A stretch of DNA of 64,000 nt from Ignavibacteriota bacterium (GCA_019637995.1 JAHBUQ010000004.1:186001-250000); one strand, 5' to 3'. Shown: positions 30,267-40,875, counted from the first letter of the stretch. The notes: generated from the sequence alone by a model not told the origin. Numbers and translations are program-made.

Positions 30267-31775
30267 ATGATGACACTAAATAACATATTGATTTTACCAA
30301 TTATAATGCCATTGTTTTTTGCACTGGTAATGCTTGCTTTCAGAAATAAAATTCAGGCACAGAGGACAATTAATATAATCGGAAGCATTATATCATTGGT
30401 AGTTTCAATAATTATTATCATTTCAATTAATGAGCACGGCACTACTTCACTGAATTCAGGCTCGTGGTCAGCACCTTTTGGCATTACTGTTGTAGCTGAT
30501 TTATTCAGCAGCATAATGGTTGTAATTACTGCGATAATTGGACTTACAACTGCTGTGTATTCAACTGCAACAATTGATAAAAAACACGAAAAGCACTTTT
30601 ATTATCCGCTTCTGCAATTTCTTCTGATGGGTGTAAATGGCGCTTTCCTTACAGGTGATATGTTCAATTTGTATGTCTGGTATGAGGTTATGCTAATATC
30701 TTCTTTCGTTCTTCTTGCCATGGGTGGCAAGCAGGAGCAATTGGAAGGAGCAATCAAGTATGTTACTCTCAATCTCATAGCGTCCTCATTTTTTCTTGCA
30801 GCTGTAGGTGTACTTTATGGACTTGCCGGTACTCTTAATATGGCGCATCTTGCAATCAAGGTTCCGATGCTTGCTAATCAGGACTTAGTTCAACTTATTT
30901 CGATGCTGTTCTTTGTTGCATTCGGAATTAAATCAGCAATTTTTCCACTTTTCTTTTGGCTTCCGGCTTCATATCATACACCACCTGTTGCCATATCTGC
31001 AATCTTTGCAGGTCTTTTGACAAAGGTTGGGGTCTATTCACTATATCGCGTCTTTACATTAATTTTTATTACCAATACTGAATTTACACAATTTATAATA
31101 CTTAGTATCGGTGGCTTGACAATGCTTACAGGTGTGCTTGGTGCTGCAGCACAATATGATTTCCGCAGAATATTGTCATTCCATATAATCAGCCAGATTG
31201 GCTATATGATTGTTGGTTTGGGCTTAAATTCAGCTCTTGCCCTCACAGGCGGAATCTTCTATATTATGCATCATATTATAGTAAAAACCAATCTATTTTT
31301 AGTAAGCGGAGTTATTAATGAATATCGTGGCTCATATCAGCTCAAAAAATTAGGCGGGAATTTCAGCAAATATCCATTTATAGCATTACTGTTTTTAATT
31401 CCGGCAATGTCGCTTGCAGGAATACCTCCACTATCGGGCTTCTGGGCTAAGTTTATGGTAGTAAAGGCAAGTTTTGATGCATCAGACTACTTGACGGCAG
31501 GCGTCGCTCTTTTTGTGGGACTTCTGACTTTATACTCAATGATAAAGATTTGGAATGAAGTATTCTGGAAACCAAACCCGGATGAAAGCGATTATTCTCA
31601 TAAATTGACTTTTAAGAAAAAAGCAGCTTTGTTTATACCTGTAATTATGCTTGCTGCAATTACTTTGTACATCGGATTTTCCGTTGAATCAATATTCGAA
31701 ATTGCTAAAAACGCTGCAAATTCTTTAATGGACAGAGAGAGTTATATCCGTGCAGTATTAGGAGATATCAGATGA
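30267..31775 (+). CDS. mrpD: Na+/H+ antiporter Mrp subunit D
   Basis: A 502-residue NuoM/N-like subunit with about 14 helices. The conserved glutamate segment is MFNLYVWYEVMLISSF, and the channel lysine region is KSAIFPLFFWLPASYHTPPVAISAIFAGLLTKVGVYSLYR. It forms a second proton path beside MrpA. Confidence 0.93.
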   Translation: MMTLNNILILPIIMPLFFALVMLAFRNKIQAQRTINIIGSIISLVVSIIIIISINEHGTTSLNSGSWSAPFGITVVADLFSSIMVVITAIIGLTTAVYSTATIDKKHEKHFYYPLLQFLLMGVNGAFLTGDMFNLYVWYEVMLISSFVLLAMGGKQEQLEGAIKYVTLNLIASSFFLAAVGVLYGLAGTLNMAHLAIKVPMLANQDLVQLISMLFFVAFGIKSAIFPLFFWLPASYHTPPVAISAIFAGLLTKVGVYSLYRVFTLIFITNTEFTQFIILSIGGLTMLTGVLGAAAQYDFRRILSFHIISQIGYMIVGLGLNSALALTGGIFYIMHHIIVKTNLFLVSGVINEYRGSYQLKKLGGNFSKYPFIALLFLIPAMSLAGIPPLSGFWAKFMVVKASFDASDYLTAGVALFVGLLTLYSMIKIWNEVFWKPNPDESDYSHKLTFKKKAALFIPVIMLAAITLYIGFSVESIFEIAKNAANSLMDRESYIRAVLGDIR

Positions 31776-32245
31776 ATATTTTCCTTTTAAATATGATACT
31801 TGCATTATCATGGGCATTGCTCACTGGTAATTTGGACTTCATTAACTTTGTGCAGGGATTTGTAATCGGATATATAATTTTATATGTTTTAAGAAGTGCA
31901 ATTGGAGCAAATAAATATTTTAGAAGAATCCCTAAAATTATAAGTTTTGTGCTATTTTTTCTAAAAGAGCTCATAAAAGCGAATCTCATTGTAGCTTTTG
32001 ATATTCTGACTCCAAAAGACCACATGAGACCCGGTATTATTGAGCTTGAGCTTGATGCTGAAACTGATGCTGAAATCACAATTTTAGCAAATATGATTAC
32101 AATGACACCCGGCACTTTATCAATAGATTTATCTGAGGACAAGACAAAATTATATATACATGCAATGTATATTGAGGATATTGAACTTACAAAAAAAGAC
32201 CTGAAGGAAAATTTCGAGAGACCATTACTGGAGGTTATGAGATGA
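31772..32245 (+). CDS. mrpE: Na+/H+ antiporter Mrp subunit E
   Basis: 157 residues with two or three N-terminal membrane helices (MNIFLLNMILALSWALLTG; GFVIGYIILYVL) and a soluble C-terminal domain ending in the conserved ITLANMITMTPGT-like stretch (here ILANMITMTPGTLSIDL). It overlaps mrpD and mrpF by 4 bp each. Confidence 0.92.
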   Translation: MNIFLLNMILALSWALLTGNLDFINFVQGFVIGYIILYVLRSAIGANKYFRRIPKIISFVLFFLKELIKANLIVAFDILTPKDHMRPGIIELELDAETDAEITILANMITMTPGTLSIDLSEDKTKLYIHAMYIEDIELTKKDLKENFERPLLEVMR

Positions 32246-32517
32246 GTTATTTTGAAATTGTAGTTTATATTTCGCTTGGCTTAATTGGTCTTTCTATGCT
32301 GATTGTACTCTACAGAATTATCTACGGTCCTGCATTTGAAGACAGAGTTGTAGCTCTTGACTTAATTTCAACAAGTACCATAGCATTCATAGCGGCTTAT
32401 GCAATTTTGACAAATACAAAAATTGTTCTTGATGTCGGTATTATTATAGGATTGATATCTTTTATCGCAACTATTGGTTTTGCCTATTACCTCGAAAGGA
32501 GAACAAGCGATGGTTAA
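32242..32517 (+). CDS. mrpF: Na+/H+ antiporter Mrp subunit F
   Basis: 91 residues with three helices and the family motif GPAFEDRVVALDLIS near residues 30-44. It overlaps both neighbours in the mrp operon. Confidence 0.9.
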   Translation: MSYFEIVVYISLGLIGLSMLIVLYRIIYGPAFEDRVVALDLISTSTIAFIAAYAILTNTKIVLDVGIIIGLISFIATIGFAYYLERRTSDG

Positions 32518-32926
32518 TTTCGTTGAATTATTTGCCGGAATAGCACTTTTAATTGGTTCACTTTTTATTTTAATATCAGCTATCGGATTAATAAAAATGC
32601 CTGATATTTTTTTAAGAATGTCTGCAACAACAAAAGCAGTAACTTTTGGAGTAAGTTTTGTATTGATTGGAGCATCAATTTTCTTTGGCGACATCGGTAC
32701 AATAACCCGTTCGGTAGTTATAATTTTATTTTTATTTCTCACTGCGCCGGTTGCTGCCCACATGATTGGCAGGGCAGCTTATTTCGATGGAGTGTATATT
32801 TGGCAAAAGACAATTGTCAATGAAATGGAAAATAAATATTTTTCATCAAATCATAAGCGAAAAGTAAGGCGATTTAACGAAAACGATGAATTAATCGGAC
32901 CGGAAAACGATACAGAGAATGATTAA
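32510..32926 (+). CDS. mrpG: Na+/H+ antiporter Mrp subunit G
   Basis: Three helices with IGLIKMPDIFLRMSATTKA, the MrpG hallmark. The start at 32510 is preferred because it follows an AGGAG box and matches the usual N terminus; a frame extension to 32474 has no support. The charged C-terminal tail (KRKVRRFNENDELIG) is somewhat longer than usual. It is the last gene of the operon. Confidence 0.88.
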   Translation: MVNFVELFAGIALLIGSLFILISAIGLIKMPDIFLRMSATTKAVTFGVSFVLIGASIFFGDIGTITRSVVIILFLFLTAPVAAHMIGRAAYFDGVYIWQKTIVNEMENKYFSSNHKRKVRRFNENDELIGPENDTEND

Positions 32927-32931
32927 GCATA

Positions 32932-33957
32932 CTATTGCTTTTTAATTCGCAAATAACGGTTACGGGCTAGTAATTGCATATCTGAATCAACATCGTGCTC
33001 ATCAAGTATTTCGATTCCAAGCAAAGTTTCGATTATGTCTTCCATAGTAACTAATCCTGCTGTTCCACCAAATTCATCAACAACCAGTGATATCTGCTCC
33101 TTGTTGTCGAGCAGTTTCTCAAATAGAACAGATATATTCATGTCTTCAGATATTGTAATCATTTTTCGCTTTAAATTTGAAAGTAGTTCCAATCTGTTGT
33201 TATCTTTCAGATTACTCAAAATATCATTTTTATGCACATACCCTGTTATTATATCAATTGACTTGTCAAATACCGGAATTCTTGTAAAGGAGTTGACATT
33301 ATTATAGCTTAGAAACTCATCTATACTTATATTTTCAGGAGCGGCAAAAATAACACTTCTTGGTGTCATAACTGCTTCAGCTGTAATATAATGAAGGTTG
33401 AGAATATTATGAATAGTATTTTTCTCACGTTCAGTAATGACATTTGAAGTAGATGCAAGGCTTGTCATTGCAGAAATTTCATCACGTGTAATCAGTTCAA
33501 CTTTTTTATCTTTTACAAAAAGAGAGGTTAATAATTTAGATAAATATACAAACGGATATGCAATATAGATAAAACCCTGAATCATATATGTCGCAAACGG
33601 AAGTAAATTTTTCCAATAATAAGCACCCAATGATTTGGGGATAATTTCTGTAACAATTAAAATCAGTATAGTCATAATTGCAGAAACAATTGCAAGTGCA
33701 GGATCACCCCATATCTTTACTGCTTCAGCACCGACTCCGGCAGCACCAACAGTATGAGCAATTGTATTGAGCGTGAGTATAGCTGCAAGGGGTTTCTCTA
33801 TATTTAGCTTAAGCTCTCTGATGATTTTTCCGTAGCCGCTTTTTCTGTTTACCGATTCGAGAAAAGTCGGAGGTACGGTTAGAAGTATTGCTTCGAATAA
33901 TGAGCAAAGAAACGAAACAATAAGTGCCATAAACAGATAAAAAAACAGCATTTCCAT
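32932..33957 (-). CDS. CNNM/DUF21 membrane protein with CBS domains (hemolysin-like)
   Basis: An N-terminal CNNM (DUF21) membrane domain (about residues 1-150) is followed by a pair of CBS domains (AVMTPRSVIFAAPENISIDEFL and KRKMITISEDMNISVLFEKLLDN, with VDEFGGTAGLVTMEDIIETLLG). The usual C-terminal CorC/HlyC domain is absent or very short. Proteins of this group are linked to magnesium or cobalt transport. It converges with the mrp operon. Confidence 0.85.
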   Translation of the reverse strand: MEMLFFYLFMALIVSFLCSLFEAILLTVPPTFLESVNRKSGYGKIIRELKLNIEKPLAAILTLNTIAHTVGAAGVGAEAVKIWGDPALAIVSAIMTILILIVTEIIPKSLGAYYWKNLLPFATYMIQGFIYIAYPFVYLSKLLTSLFVKDKKVELITRDEISAMTSLASTSNVITEREKNTIHNILNLHYITAEAVMTPRSVIFAAPENISIDEFLSYNNVNSFTRIPVFDKSIDIITGYVHKNDILSNLKDNNRLELLSNLKRKMITISEDMNISVLFEKLLDNKEQISLVVDEFGGTAGLVTMEDIIETLLGIEILDEHDVDSDMQLLARNRYLRIKKQ

Positions 33958-34036
33958 TATGGAGCCACATCAAGTATAATAAAATAATATTGTATTCCTA
34001 TATTTACGTAGGGTTCAGATTCATTCATATTTTTTT

Positions 34037-34594
34037 TCAGCGTCTTAAACGATTATAATTAGGGTTGTCGGAAATAACGATGTCCAGTTTTTGCGGGTTA
34101 CTGTATTCTGTTACTTTGATTGTAAAATCATCAAAAAAGTATGAACCGGAGAATTCAACATTTTTGCCTGTGTTCCTTGCAGGCTCATATTTGCCTTGCA
34201 TCTCAATAAATTTATCAAGAAAAAAATCACCCTTTTCGAGCGAGGCACTTATTGTCATGGAATTAATTGTTTCATTTTTACTGTTGTAAGAAAATTTGTA
34301 GTAACCATCAACCAAATCTTCAACATCTTCCACCACAATTGATTTAATAAGGTCTTTTCCTCTTGAATTAGAAGGGTTATTGAATTTCATTTTTTTGGAA
34401 CCAAGAGAGGTCCACAAGTCTTCAGCACGGTAAAGCTGGTCACCGGGTAGTACGCTGAAATGTTCACGTAGAAAATCTTCTATGAGAACAGCTTTTTTGG
34501 GCATTACACCGCTTCTCGGTGCGCCTCTTTGTGATAATAATGATACAGTTTGTAATAAGAAAGCTGATATTATCAGGATAATTATTTTTTTCAT
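34037..34594 (-). CDS. Secreted protein of unknown function
   Basis: A signal peptide (MKKIIILIISAFLLQTVSLLS) leads into a 160-residue mature part. I do not recognise the family. Visible features: a basic start after the signal (QRGAPRSGVMPKKA), then alternating beta strands near the C terminus (FSGSYFFDDFTIKVTEY, KLDIVISDNPNYN), which suggest a small beta-rich periplasmic domain. Divergent from the BatA-like gene, with 91 bp between the two starts. Confidence 0.6.
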   Translation of the reverse strand: MKKIIILIISAFLLQTVSLLSQRGAPRSGVMPKKAVLIEDFLREHFSVLPGDQLYRAEDLWTSLGSKKMKFNNPSNSRGKDLIKSIVVEDVEDLVDGYYKFSYNSKNETINSMTISASLEKGDFFLDKFIEMQGKYEPARNTGKNVEFSGSYFFDDFTIKVTEYSNPQKLDIVISDNPNYNRLRR

Positions 34595-34685
34595 AATTCA
34601 TCAATTAATGATTTACAAATATATTTATCATTAATAAACGGTTTATCCGTCATAATTATTTTTAAATTCGGAAATATTTTCAATA

Positions 34686-36779
34686 ATGAATTTTTTAAAT
34701 CCATTAGTATTAATTGGCCTATTTGCAGCAGCAATACCTGTATTGTTGCATTTATTAAATTTACGCAAATTAAAAACTGTAGAATTTTCATCGCTAAAAT
34801 TTTTAAAAGAGTTGCAAAAAACACAAATCAGAAAGCTGAAACTTAAACAAATTTTGCTTTTGATACTCAGAACCTTACTGATAATTTTCGCCGTTTTGGC
34901 ATTTGCACGTCCTACTATCCCCGGTTCGATTCCTTATTTTGAGTCCTACGCCAAAACTTCTGCAGTTATAATTATTGACAATTCATTCAGTATGGATATT
35001 TCCGATGAATTCGGTAGCAGATTCAATCAAGCTAAAACAGCTGCCGCAAATATTATTAAGAATTTTAGCGACGGTGATGAAGTTGCAGTTCTGTCAATGA
35101 GCGGAGAAAAATATGCTGCTCCAAGTTATTCACGTAATTTCGACTATATTTTACAGCAGATTAATTCAATTAAAATATCCAATATACCGGCGAATCTGAA
35201 TCAATCTCTGCGATTTGCATCCGCTCTTGCTTCAGATGCTTCTAATTTAAACAAAGAAATATATATTATTTCGGATGCGCAGAGTAATATTTTTGATATA
35301 ATCAATAATGATACTGTAAGACTCCAATCAGTGTTTACATCTGCAGTCATTGTACCTGTGGGACTCAATTCCAAAGCTGATTTGCAAAATTTGTCAATTG
35401 ATTCGGTCAGTCTGATTTCTTCAATATTTGAGCAGGATAAGCAGGTAGAAACTGAAGTATTTATTCGAAATGGTTCGAAGAATACGATTAAAGATGTTGT
35501 TGTAAGTTTGGAATTTGACAACAAACCCGTAGCTCAGAGAAGTGCAGATATAGCTTCTGGTGAAACTATATCATTTTTGATTGCAGCAGCTCCATCTAAA
35601 AGCGGACCAATAAAAGCAACTGCCAGACTCGAAAATGATATTCAGAATCTGGATAACTACCGATATTTCGGATTTAATATACCCCCTAAACCCAGACTTT
35701 TGATTTGCGGAAATAATACCTTTGGTTCTTTTTTAGGAATTGCACTGTCAACATTTTATAAAGATGAGAATATTAATAATCTCATCTTTACGAATTCAAA
35801 TCAGCTGTCATCTGAAGATTTCATAAATTATGACGCAATAATAATTGCTGACGGGAATATTTCAAAAGCAAATTTATCCCGAATAAAACAATATATTTTT
35901 GCAGGTGGCTCGGTACTGATGTTTGCCAATGAAGATACAGATTTCAAAGATTTATCTTATTTCCTGAAAGAAGTTGGTATTGGTGCAATCAAAAAACGAA
36001 ACTTTTCTGCTAATGAACCTGCAGAGTTTCAGAACGTTGACAAATCACATCCGGTTTTTGACGGTGTTTTTGATGATAAACCGGGTATAAGTCAAATCGA
36101 ATCACCTCGTATTTATAAATCAATGCCTGCTGAATCAGGTTTGGCATTAATCAGTATGCCCGGTGGTGCTTTCCTCAGTGAAGCCCGTAAAAATGATGGC
36201 AAAATTTTATATATTGCAGTATCACAGGAAAATGACTGGAGCACACTGCCCCTTACTGGCATATATCCGACTCTCATTTATCGTTCAGTTTTGTATCTGA
36301 CATCCTCTGAAGATAAAAGTGTTGATATAAAATCAGGCGAGTCACTAATATTCAGGATTCCTAACAGATTCCAAAATTCATCAGATTTCAAAATTGTTGA
36401 CCCGAATGGAAATGAGTTTTTCCATAGTGCTGTAAGTCTGCCACAAGGAAAAGTTATTTCTTTTGAGAATTTGATAATTCCCGGAGTTTATTTTGTTTTG
36501 GACGAAAGCGATAAATATGTAGCTCAAATTGCTGTAAATATTGACGAAACTGAATCGCTTCTGCTACCATTAAACAAGGAAAATATCAAATCAGAATTAT
36601 CAGAAAGACTACCAGAAACAAATATTGAGATAGAAGATAATATTCAGCAGCTTGCTGCCGGAATTTCAAGAATTAGAACCGGAACTGAACTTTGGCAGAT
36701 TTTTATTCTACTTGCACTTATTGCTGCTATATCAGAGATGATTGTCCAAAGAGTCTCTAAAAATGAGGTTTCAGCTTAG
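34686..36779 (+). CDS. BatA-domain and VWA-like membrane protein
   Basis: The N terminus (NPLVLIGLFAAAIPVLLHLLNLRKLKTVEFSSLKFL) is the BatA domain with two membrane helices (to about residue 80). A VWA-like domain follows (AVIIIDNSFSMDI with the DxSxS metal site, IYIISDAQSN), then beta-rich segments, a glutamine-amidotransferase-like part (GGSVLMFANEDTDF) and a C-terminal helix (LWQIFILLALIAAISEMIV). Such proteins are common in Bacteroidota; the function in the cell envelope is not known. Confidence 0.82.
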   Translation: MNFLNPLVLIGLFAAAIPVLLHLLNLRKLKTVEFSSLKFLKELQKTQIRKLKLKQILLLILRTLLIIFAVLAFARPTIPGSIPYFESYAKTSAVIIIDNSFSMDISDEFGSRFNQAKTAAANIIKNFSDGDEVAVLSMSGEKYAAPSYSRNFDYILQQINSIKISNIPANLNQSLRFASALASDASNLNKEIYIISDAQSNIFDIINNDTVRLQSVFTSAVIVPVGLNSKADLQNLSIDSVSLISSIFEQDKQVETEVFIRNGSKNTIKDVVVSLEFDNKPVAQRSADIASGETISFLIAAAPSKSGPIKATARLENDIQNLDNYRYFGFNIPPKPRLLICGNNTFGSFLGIALSTFYKDENINNLIFTNSNQLSSEDFINYDAIIIADGNISKANLSRIKQYIFAGGSVLMFANEDTDFKDLSYFLKEVGIGAIKKRNFSANEPAEFQNVDKSHPVFDGVFDDKPGISQIESPRIYKSMPAESGLALISMPGGAFLSEARKNDGKILYIAVSQENDWSTLPLTGIYPTLIYRSVLYLTSSEDKSVDIKSGESLIFRIPNRFQNSSDFKIVDPNGNEFFHSAVSLPQGKVISFENLIIPGVYFVLDESDKYVAQIAVNIDETESLLLPLNKENIKSELSERLPETNIEIEDNIQQLAAGISRIRTGTELWQIFILLALIAAISEMIVQRVSKNEVSA

Positions 36780-36804
36780 TAAATATTCCGGTAAAGATGA
36801 TATG

Positions 36805-37518
36805 TCAATCGTCATCATCTGAATTTTCTCCGAAAATAATTTTTTCATAATTATGGCGAATCATCTGGGATTCAACCATAAAGAAAACATCTTCAGCTAT
36901 CGAAGCGGCATAATCACCTATTTGCTCGCAGAAGTTTGAAATTTGGAACATTGCGAAAGCTTCATCAACAAACTCAGGATTATCTTTAAGAATTGATTTT
37001 ATGAGTTCAATATTTTTCATATTAAGCTCGTTAAGTAATAGTTCATCCTTTAAAACTATCTGTGCAAGGCTTGAGTTATTATCCGATATAGATTTAAAAG
37101 CATCTTCAGTCATTTTTAAAGTAAGTCGGAATATGTCGTTAAATGCAAGTTTACTAAAGAATATTGGCTTTGTGTAATGAATATTTCGAAATGTTTTAGC
37201 AATATCTACAACCAAATCACCAATAAATTCGACGCGATTATTAATCAGAAATGTTGATAAAATGAATCTCAGGTCACTTGCCACAGGCTGATTTAATGCA
37301 AATATTTTCTGACAGGTTTTATCAATTTTGATATCGTAATCATTAATTATTTCATCATTTAGTATTACTTTATCAGATATTTCCTTATTATTATTTTCAA
37401 TAGCGAAAAATATTGATTTAACCTGCTCTTCAGCAAGTTTAGCCATTTCCAGAATTCTTTTTCTAAGTTTGTTAATTCTTTTTTCGTAATTTTTATCAAG
37501 CATAGGTATTTGCTCCAA
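36805..37518 (-). CDS. phoU: Phosphate signalling protein PhoU
   Basis: Two PhoU helical repeats, each with an ExxxD metal-binding pattern (VILNDEIINDYDIKIDKTCQKIF, and the second near LKDELLLNELNMKN) and NRVEFIGDLVVDIA. PhoU damps phosphate uptake and PhoR signalling. It follows pstB by 14 bp on the same strand. Length 237 aa is normal. Confidence 0.88.
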   Translation of the reverse strand: MEQIPMLDKNYEKRINKLRKRILEMAKLAEEQVKSIFFAIENNNKEISDKVILNDEIINDYDIKIDKTCQKIFALNQPVASDLRFILSTFLINNRVEFIGDLVVDIAKTFRNIHYTKPIFFSKLAFNDIFRLTLKMTEDAFKSISDNNSSLAQIVLKDELLLNELNMKNIELIKSILKDNPEFVDEAFAMFQISNFCEQIGDYAASIAEDVFFMVESQMIRHNYEKIIFGENSDDDD

Positions 37519-37532
37519 AAAATAAATGTTAT

Positions 37533-38324
37533 TTAACCAAATCTTCCGGTAACATAATCTTCAGTTTGTTTGTTTGTTGGGTTTGTGAACATTTTGGTGG
37601 TTCTATCATATTCAATAAGTTCACCTTCATAGAAAAAAGCAGTAAAATCGCTTACTCTTGCAGCTTGCTGAAGATTATGAGTTACTATAATAATTGTGTA
37701 ATCTTTTTTTAAACTATGAATTAATTCTTCGATTTTTGCTGTAGAGACCGGGTCTAATGCACTTGCAGGCTCATCAAGGAGTAACACTTCAGGTTTGACA
37801 GCGAGGGCTCTTGCAATACAAAGCCTTTGTTGCTGGCCACCGGATAAACTTAGCGCCGGACTTTTGAGTTTATCTTTTACTTCATCCCATAATGAAGCCA
37901 TCTTCAGAGCTTTCTCTACCTCAAATTCAAGTCTGCCTTTGTCATTTACAAGATTATTGATAATCAGTCCAAAAGCAACATTATCATAAACTGTTTTTGG
38001 AAATGGATTTGATTTCTGGAAAATCATCCCGACTTTTTTTCTGAGAATTACGGGGTCTATATATTTATCATATATTGAAACTCCATCAAGATAAAGCCCA
38101 CCCTCAATCTTTATATTTGAAAGATGGTCATTCAAACGGTTAATGGCACGCAAAAAAGTAGTCTTTCCGCAACCGGAAGGACCGATAAGTGCTGTAACAG
38201 AATTCTCGGTAATAACTATATTTACATTTTTTAGCGCCTGAGTATCTCCATAATAAAAGCAAAAATCATCTGCCTTTATCTTCTCGCCCTGTGATTTTTT
38301 ATCTTTGCGTTTCAAATATTTCAA
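37533..38324 (-). CDS. pstB: Phosphate ABC transporter ATP-binding protein PstB
   Basis: Walker [11 protein letters not shown]-loop [18 protein letters not shown] (the NPFP is a PstB marker), signature [16 protein letters not shown], Walker [13 protein letters not shown] and H-loop VTHNL. The end, [29 protein letters not shown], is also diagnostic. In operon with phoU; pstS, pstC and pstA are not upstream, the next gene being a divergent TonB receptor. Confidence 0.95.
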   Translation of the reverse strand: MKYLKRKDKKSQGEKIKADDFCFYYGDTQALKNVNIVITENSVTALIGPSGCGKTTFLRAINRLNDHLSNIKIEGGLYLDGVSIYDKYIDPVILRKKVGMIFQKSNPFPKTVYDNVAFGLIINNLVNDKGRLEFEVEKALKMASLWDEVKDKLKSPALSLSGGQQQRLCIARALAVKPEVLLLDEPASALDPVSTAKIEELIHSLKKDYTIIIVTHNLQQAARVSDFTAFFYEGELIEYDRTTKMFTNPTNKQTEDYVTGRFG

Positions 38325-38442
38325 TTATGACATTTATAAAATTCTAAAATAGTAAAAAACAATTAACTTATTCATATTTATTTGAAAATATTTGAAAATA
38401 ATTAAAAATTTAAATAAAATTATGGTATACTATAAAATTATA

Positions 38443-38474
38443 TTTGTATATAATATTATATTATACTACTTTTG
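38443..38474 (+). promoter_or_regulatory. Bacteroidetes-type promoter of TonB-receptor gene
   Basis: TTTG at 38443-38446 and TACTTTTG at 38467-38474, separated by 20 bp, match the -33/-7 consensus. The start codon is 40 bp further on. Confidence 0.6.
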
Positions 38475-38514
38475 TAATGTAAACCTTATTAAAATATAAA
38501 AAAGGATTTAATTT

Positions 38515-40863
38515 ATGCGTTTGTTCCTGCTGATTTTAATGCTAATTATGATTTTGCTTTTACAATTTTTTACGGCAAAATCTGAAACAGAAACAATTCC
38601 TTCGCAAAATGTTAAAGGAAATGTACTCAATCAAAAAAATCTTCAGCCGGTAACCGGTGCTACTATTGCAATACTTGATACTAAACTAGGCACTTACTCT
38701 AAAAAAGATGGTGCTTTTTTAATTAAAGATGTTCCTGTTGGCAGGCATACTTTAAGAATCAGCGCTGTGGGATTTGAGCCGAGAATCATGAATATCGTTG
38801 TAACAAGCGGACGTGAAACAGTAATAAATGCAAATATTATTGAATCATTTGTTCTTATGGAAGAAATCATCGTAACAGCAAATAAGAGCAGCTTTGTTCC
38901 AATTAATGAATCTGTAATGATTTCGGCAACCGAATTCACAGTAGATGACGCTCAAAGATTTGCGGGAAGCAGGATGGACCCCGCACGTATGGCACAAAAC
39001 TATGCAGGTGTGCTTGGTGCAAACGATAGCCGCAATGACATTATAATTCGTGGTGGCGCCCCCACTGAGTTGCTTTGGCGGGTGGACGGTCTCGACATAC
39101 CAAATCCCAATCACTTTGCCACACAGGGTGCAACAGGTGGTCCCGTAAGTGCAATTAATACAATGATACTCGACAATAGTGATTTTTTAACCGGAGCTTT
39201 TCCGGTTGAGTATCAGGACAGAATGTCAGGAGTATTTGATTTGAGAACCAGAAGCGGAAATCGTGATAATTACGAATACTATGGTCAGTTCGGATTCAAT
39301 GGTATTGAATTGGGCGCTGAAGGTCCTCTGCCGGGCAGGAAAGGTTCATTTTTGGCAAGTTACAGATATTCATTTCTTGGGCTTCTTGAAGTGATGGGTG
39401 TTGATTTTGGTTTCGCCGGAATTCCAAAATATCAGGATGCAAGTTTTAAAACAGACTTATCTGCGTCTCAAAATCATAAGATTTCCCTAACCGGATTATG
39501 GGGAACAAGCGATATAAATATTAAAGAGTCCGAAACTGATGACCCCGCAACAGGTGAGAATGACATTAAAAATGGCACTGACTTCCTTGCTCTGGCTTTA
39601 AACTGGAATTACCTGATTTCTGAAAAAGTATATATAAATACCCTCTTGGGATTTAATTATGCAAATTACCGTACGGCACTGGATTCAATAACAGTTTCAC
39701 AGGAGGGGGTAGTATCATCTCTTGACCCATGGTTTACATCCCGAAATTCTGAAGGATTTTACAATTTGAAGTCCACATTAAATTATTCGCCTGATAAAAG
39801 AAATATTTTCAAATTTGGTTTGGAGGGCAGGTTCAGATTTTACGATTTTTCAGAGGAAAGACTGACACCAAGCTCAGACGGTAGTTTTTATAATCTTTTA
39901 TCAGATGGAAATACAACTCAATACATGATGTTTGCTAACTGGAACCACAGATTTACATCAGAGTTTCAGATTAATGCCGGCATACTTACACAATATTTAT
40001 CACTAAGTGGCAAAACTACTTTCGAACCGAGATTATCAGCCGCTTATAAAATATCAGAAATAAGCACTCTCAATGCGGGTTTTGGAGTTCATCGCCAGTC
40101 ACTTCCACTCATTACAGCAATGAGTACAGAAAGTGGTGATAATCTTAACTTTATGCAGTCGCTACATTATATAGCCGGATATTCAGTTCTCCTTGCTGAT
40201 GATGCCTTTATCAAAGTGGAAGGATATTTTAAAGATATTTCCAATGCACCTGTAAATGCCAATGAAGCTACATCATTCTCATTTTTAAATGCGGGAGCAA
40301 ATTTCGGCAGTGTCTTTACAAGCAATGCTCTTGAAAGTGCGGGACTTGGAAAAACTTATGGTGCTGAGCTTTCATTAATCAAAAATTTCACTGATGGTTA
40401 TTACATTACTGCAACTGCATCTTATGTAAGGCAGGAATATCGTGGTTCAGACAGAGTCTGGAGGTCGGGCGCCTTTGACAATCAGTATATTTTCAATATT
40501 CTTGGTGGTTACGAATGGGTTATTTCTCCGACTTTCACTCTTGAATTTGCAGTTAGATATACTCATGCGGGTGGGGCGCCATATACTCCGATAGATGTTG
40601 AGAGGTCTTTGCGGGATAATACTACCAGATATATTGACAGTGAGGCATTTTCACTCCGAAATCCTGATTATTCACGCTTCGACCTTAGAATTGATTTTCG
40701 TCACAATTTAAACAATATGTCAATTATCAGTTATTTTTCAGTTGAAAACTTATTTGTAAAGCAAAACGTTCTAATGAGCGTCTGGGACGGCAGCAATCAG
40801 GAAGTTAAACAAGTTTATCAGTTAGGTTTCTTTCCAATTGGCGGAGTAAGAATTGAATTTTAA
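38515..40863 (+). CDS. TonB-dependent outer-membrane receptor
   Basis: A signal peptide (MRLFLLILMLIMILLLQFFTAKS) precedes a carboxypeptidase-D-like domain (VKGNVLNQKNLQPVTGATIAIL, residues about 33-115) and a plug with ARMAQNYAGVLGANDSRNDIIIRGGAPTELLWRVDGLDIPNP, followed by a beta barrel that ends in a C-terminal phenylalanine (GGVRIEF). The layout is that of Bacteroidota TonB receptors for uptake of a large or chelated substrate; the substrate is unknown. A TetR-type gene follows 12 bp later. Confidence 0.85.
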   Translation: MRLFLLILMLIMILLLQFFTAKSETETIPSQNVKGNVLNQKNLQPVTGATIAILDTKLGTYSKKDGAFLIKDVPVGRHTLRISAVGFEPRIMNIVVTSGRETVINANIIESFVLMEEIIVTANKSSFVPINESVMISATEFTVDDAQRFAGSRMDPARMAQNYAGVLGANDSRNDIIIRGGAPTELLWRVDGLDIPNPNHFATQGATGGPVSAINTMILDNSDFLTGAFPVEYQDRMSGVFDLRTRSGNRDNYEYYGQFGFNGIELGAEGPLPGRKGSFLASYRYSFLGLLEVMGVDFGFAGIPKYQDASFKTDLSASQNHKISLTGLWGTSDINIKESETDDPATGENDIKNGTDFLALALNWNYLISEKVYINTLLGFNYANYRTALDSITVSQEGVVSSLDPWFTSRNSEGFYNLKSTLNYSPDKRNIFKFGLEGRFRFYDFSEERLTPSSDGSFYNLLSDGNTTQYMMFANWNHRFTSEFQINAGILTQYLSLSGKTTFEPRLSAAYKISEISTLNAGFGVHRQSLPLITAMSTESGDNLNFMQSLHYIAGYSVLLADDAFIKVEGYFKDISNAPVNANEATSFSFLNAGANFGSVFTSNALESAGLGKTYGAELSLIKNFTDGYYITATASYVRQEYRGSDRVWRSGAFDNQYIFNILGGYEWVISPTFTLEFAVRYTHAGGAPYTPIDVERSLRDNTTRYIDSEAFSLRNPDYSRFDLRIDFRHNLNNMSIISYFSVENLFVKQNVLMSVWDGSNQEVKQVYQLGFFPIGGVRIEF

Positions 40864-40875
40864 AGGAATTAATTA

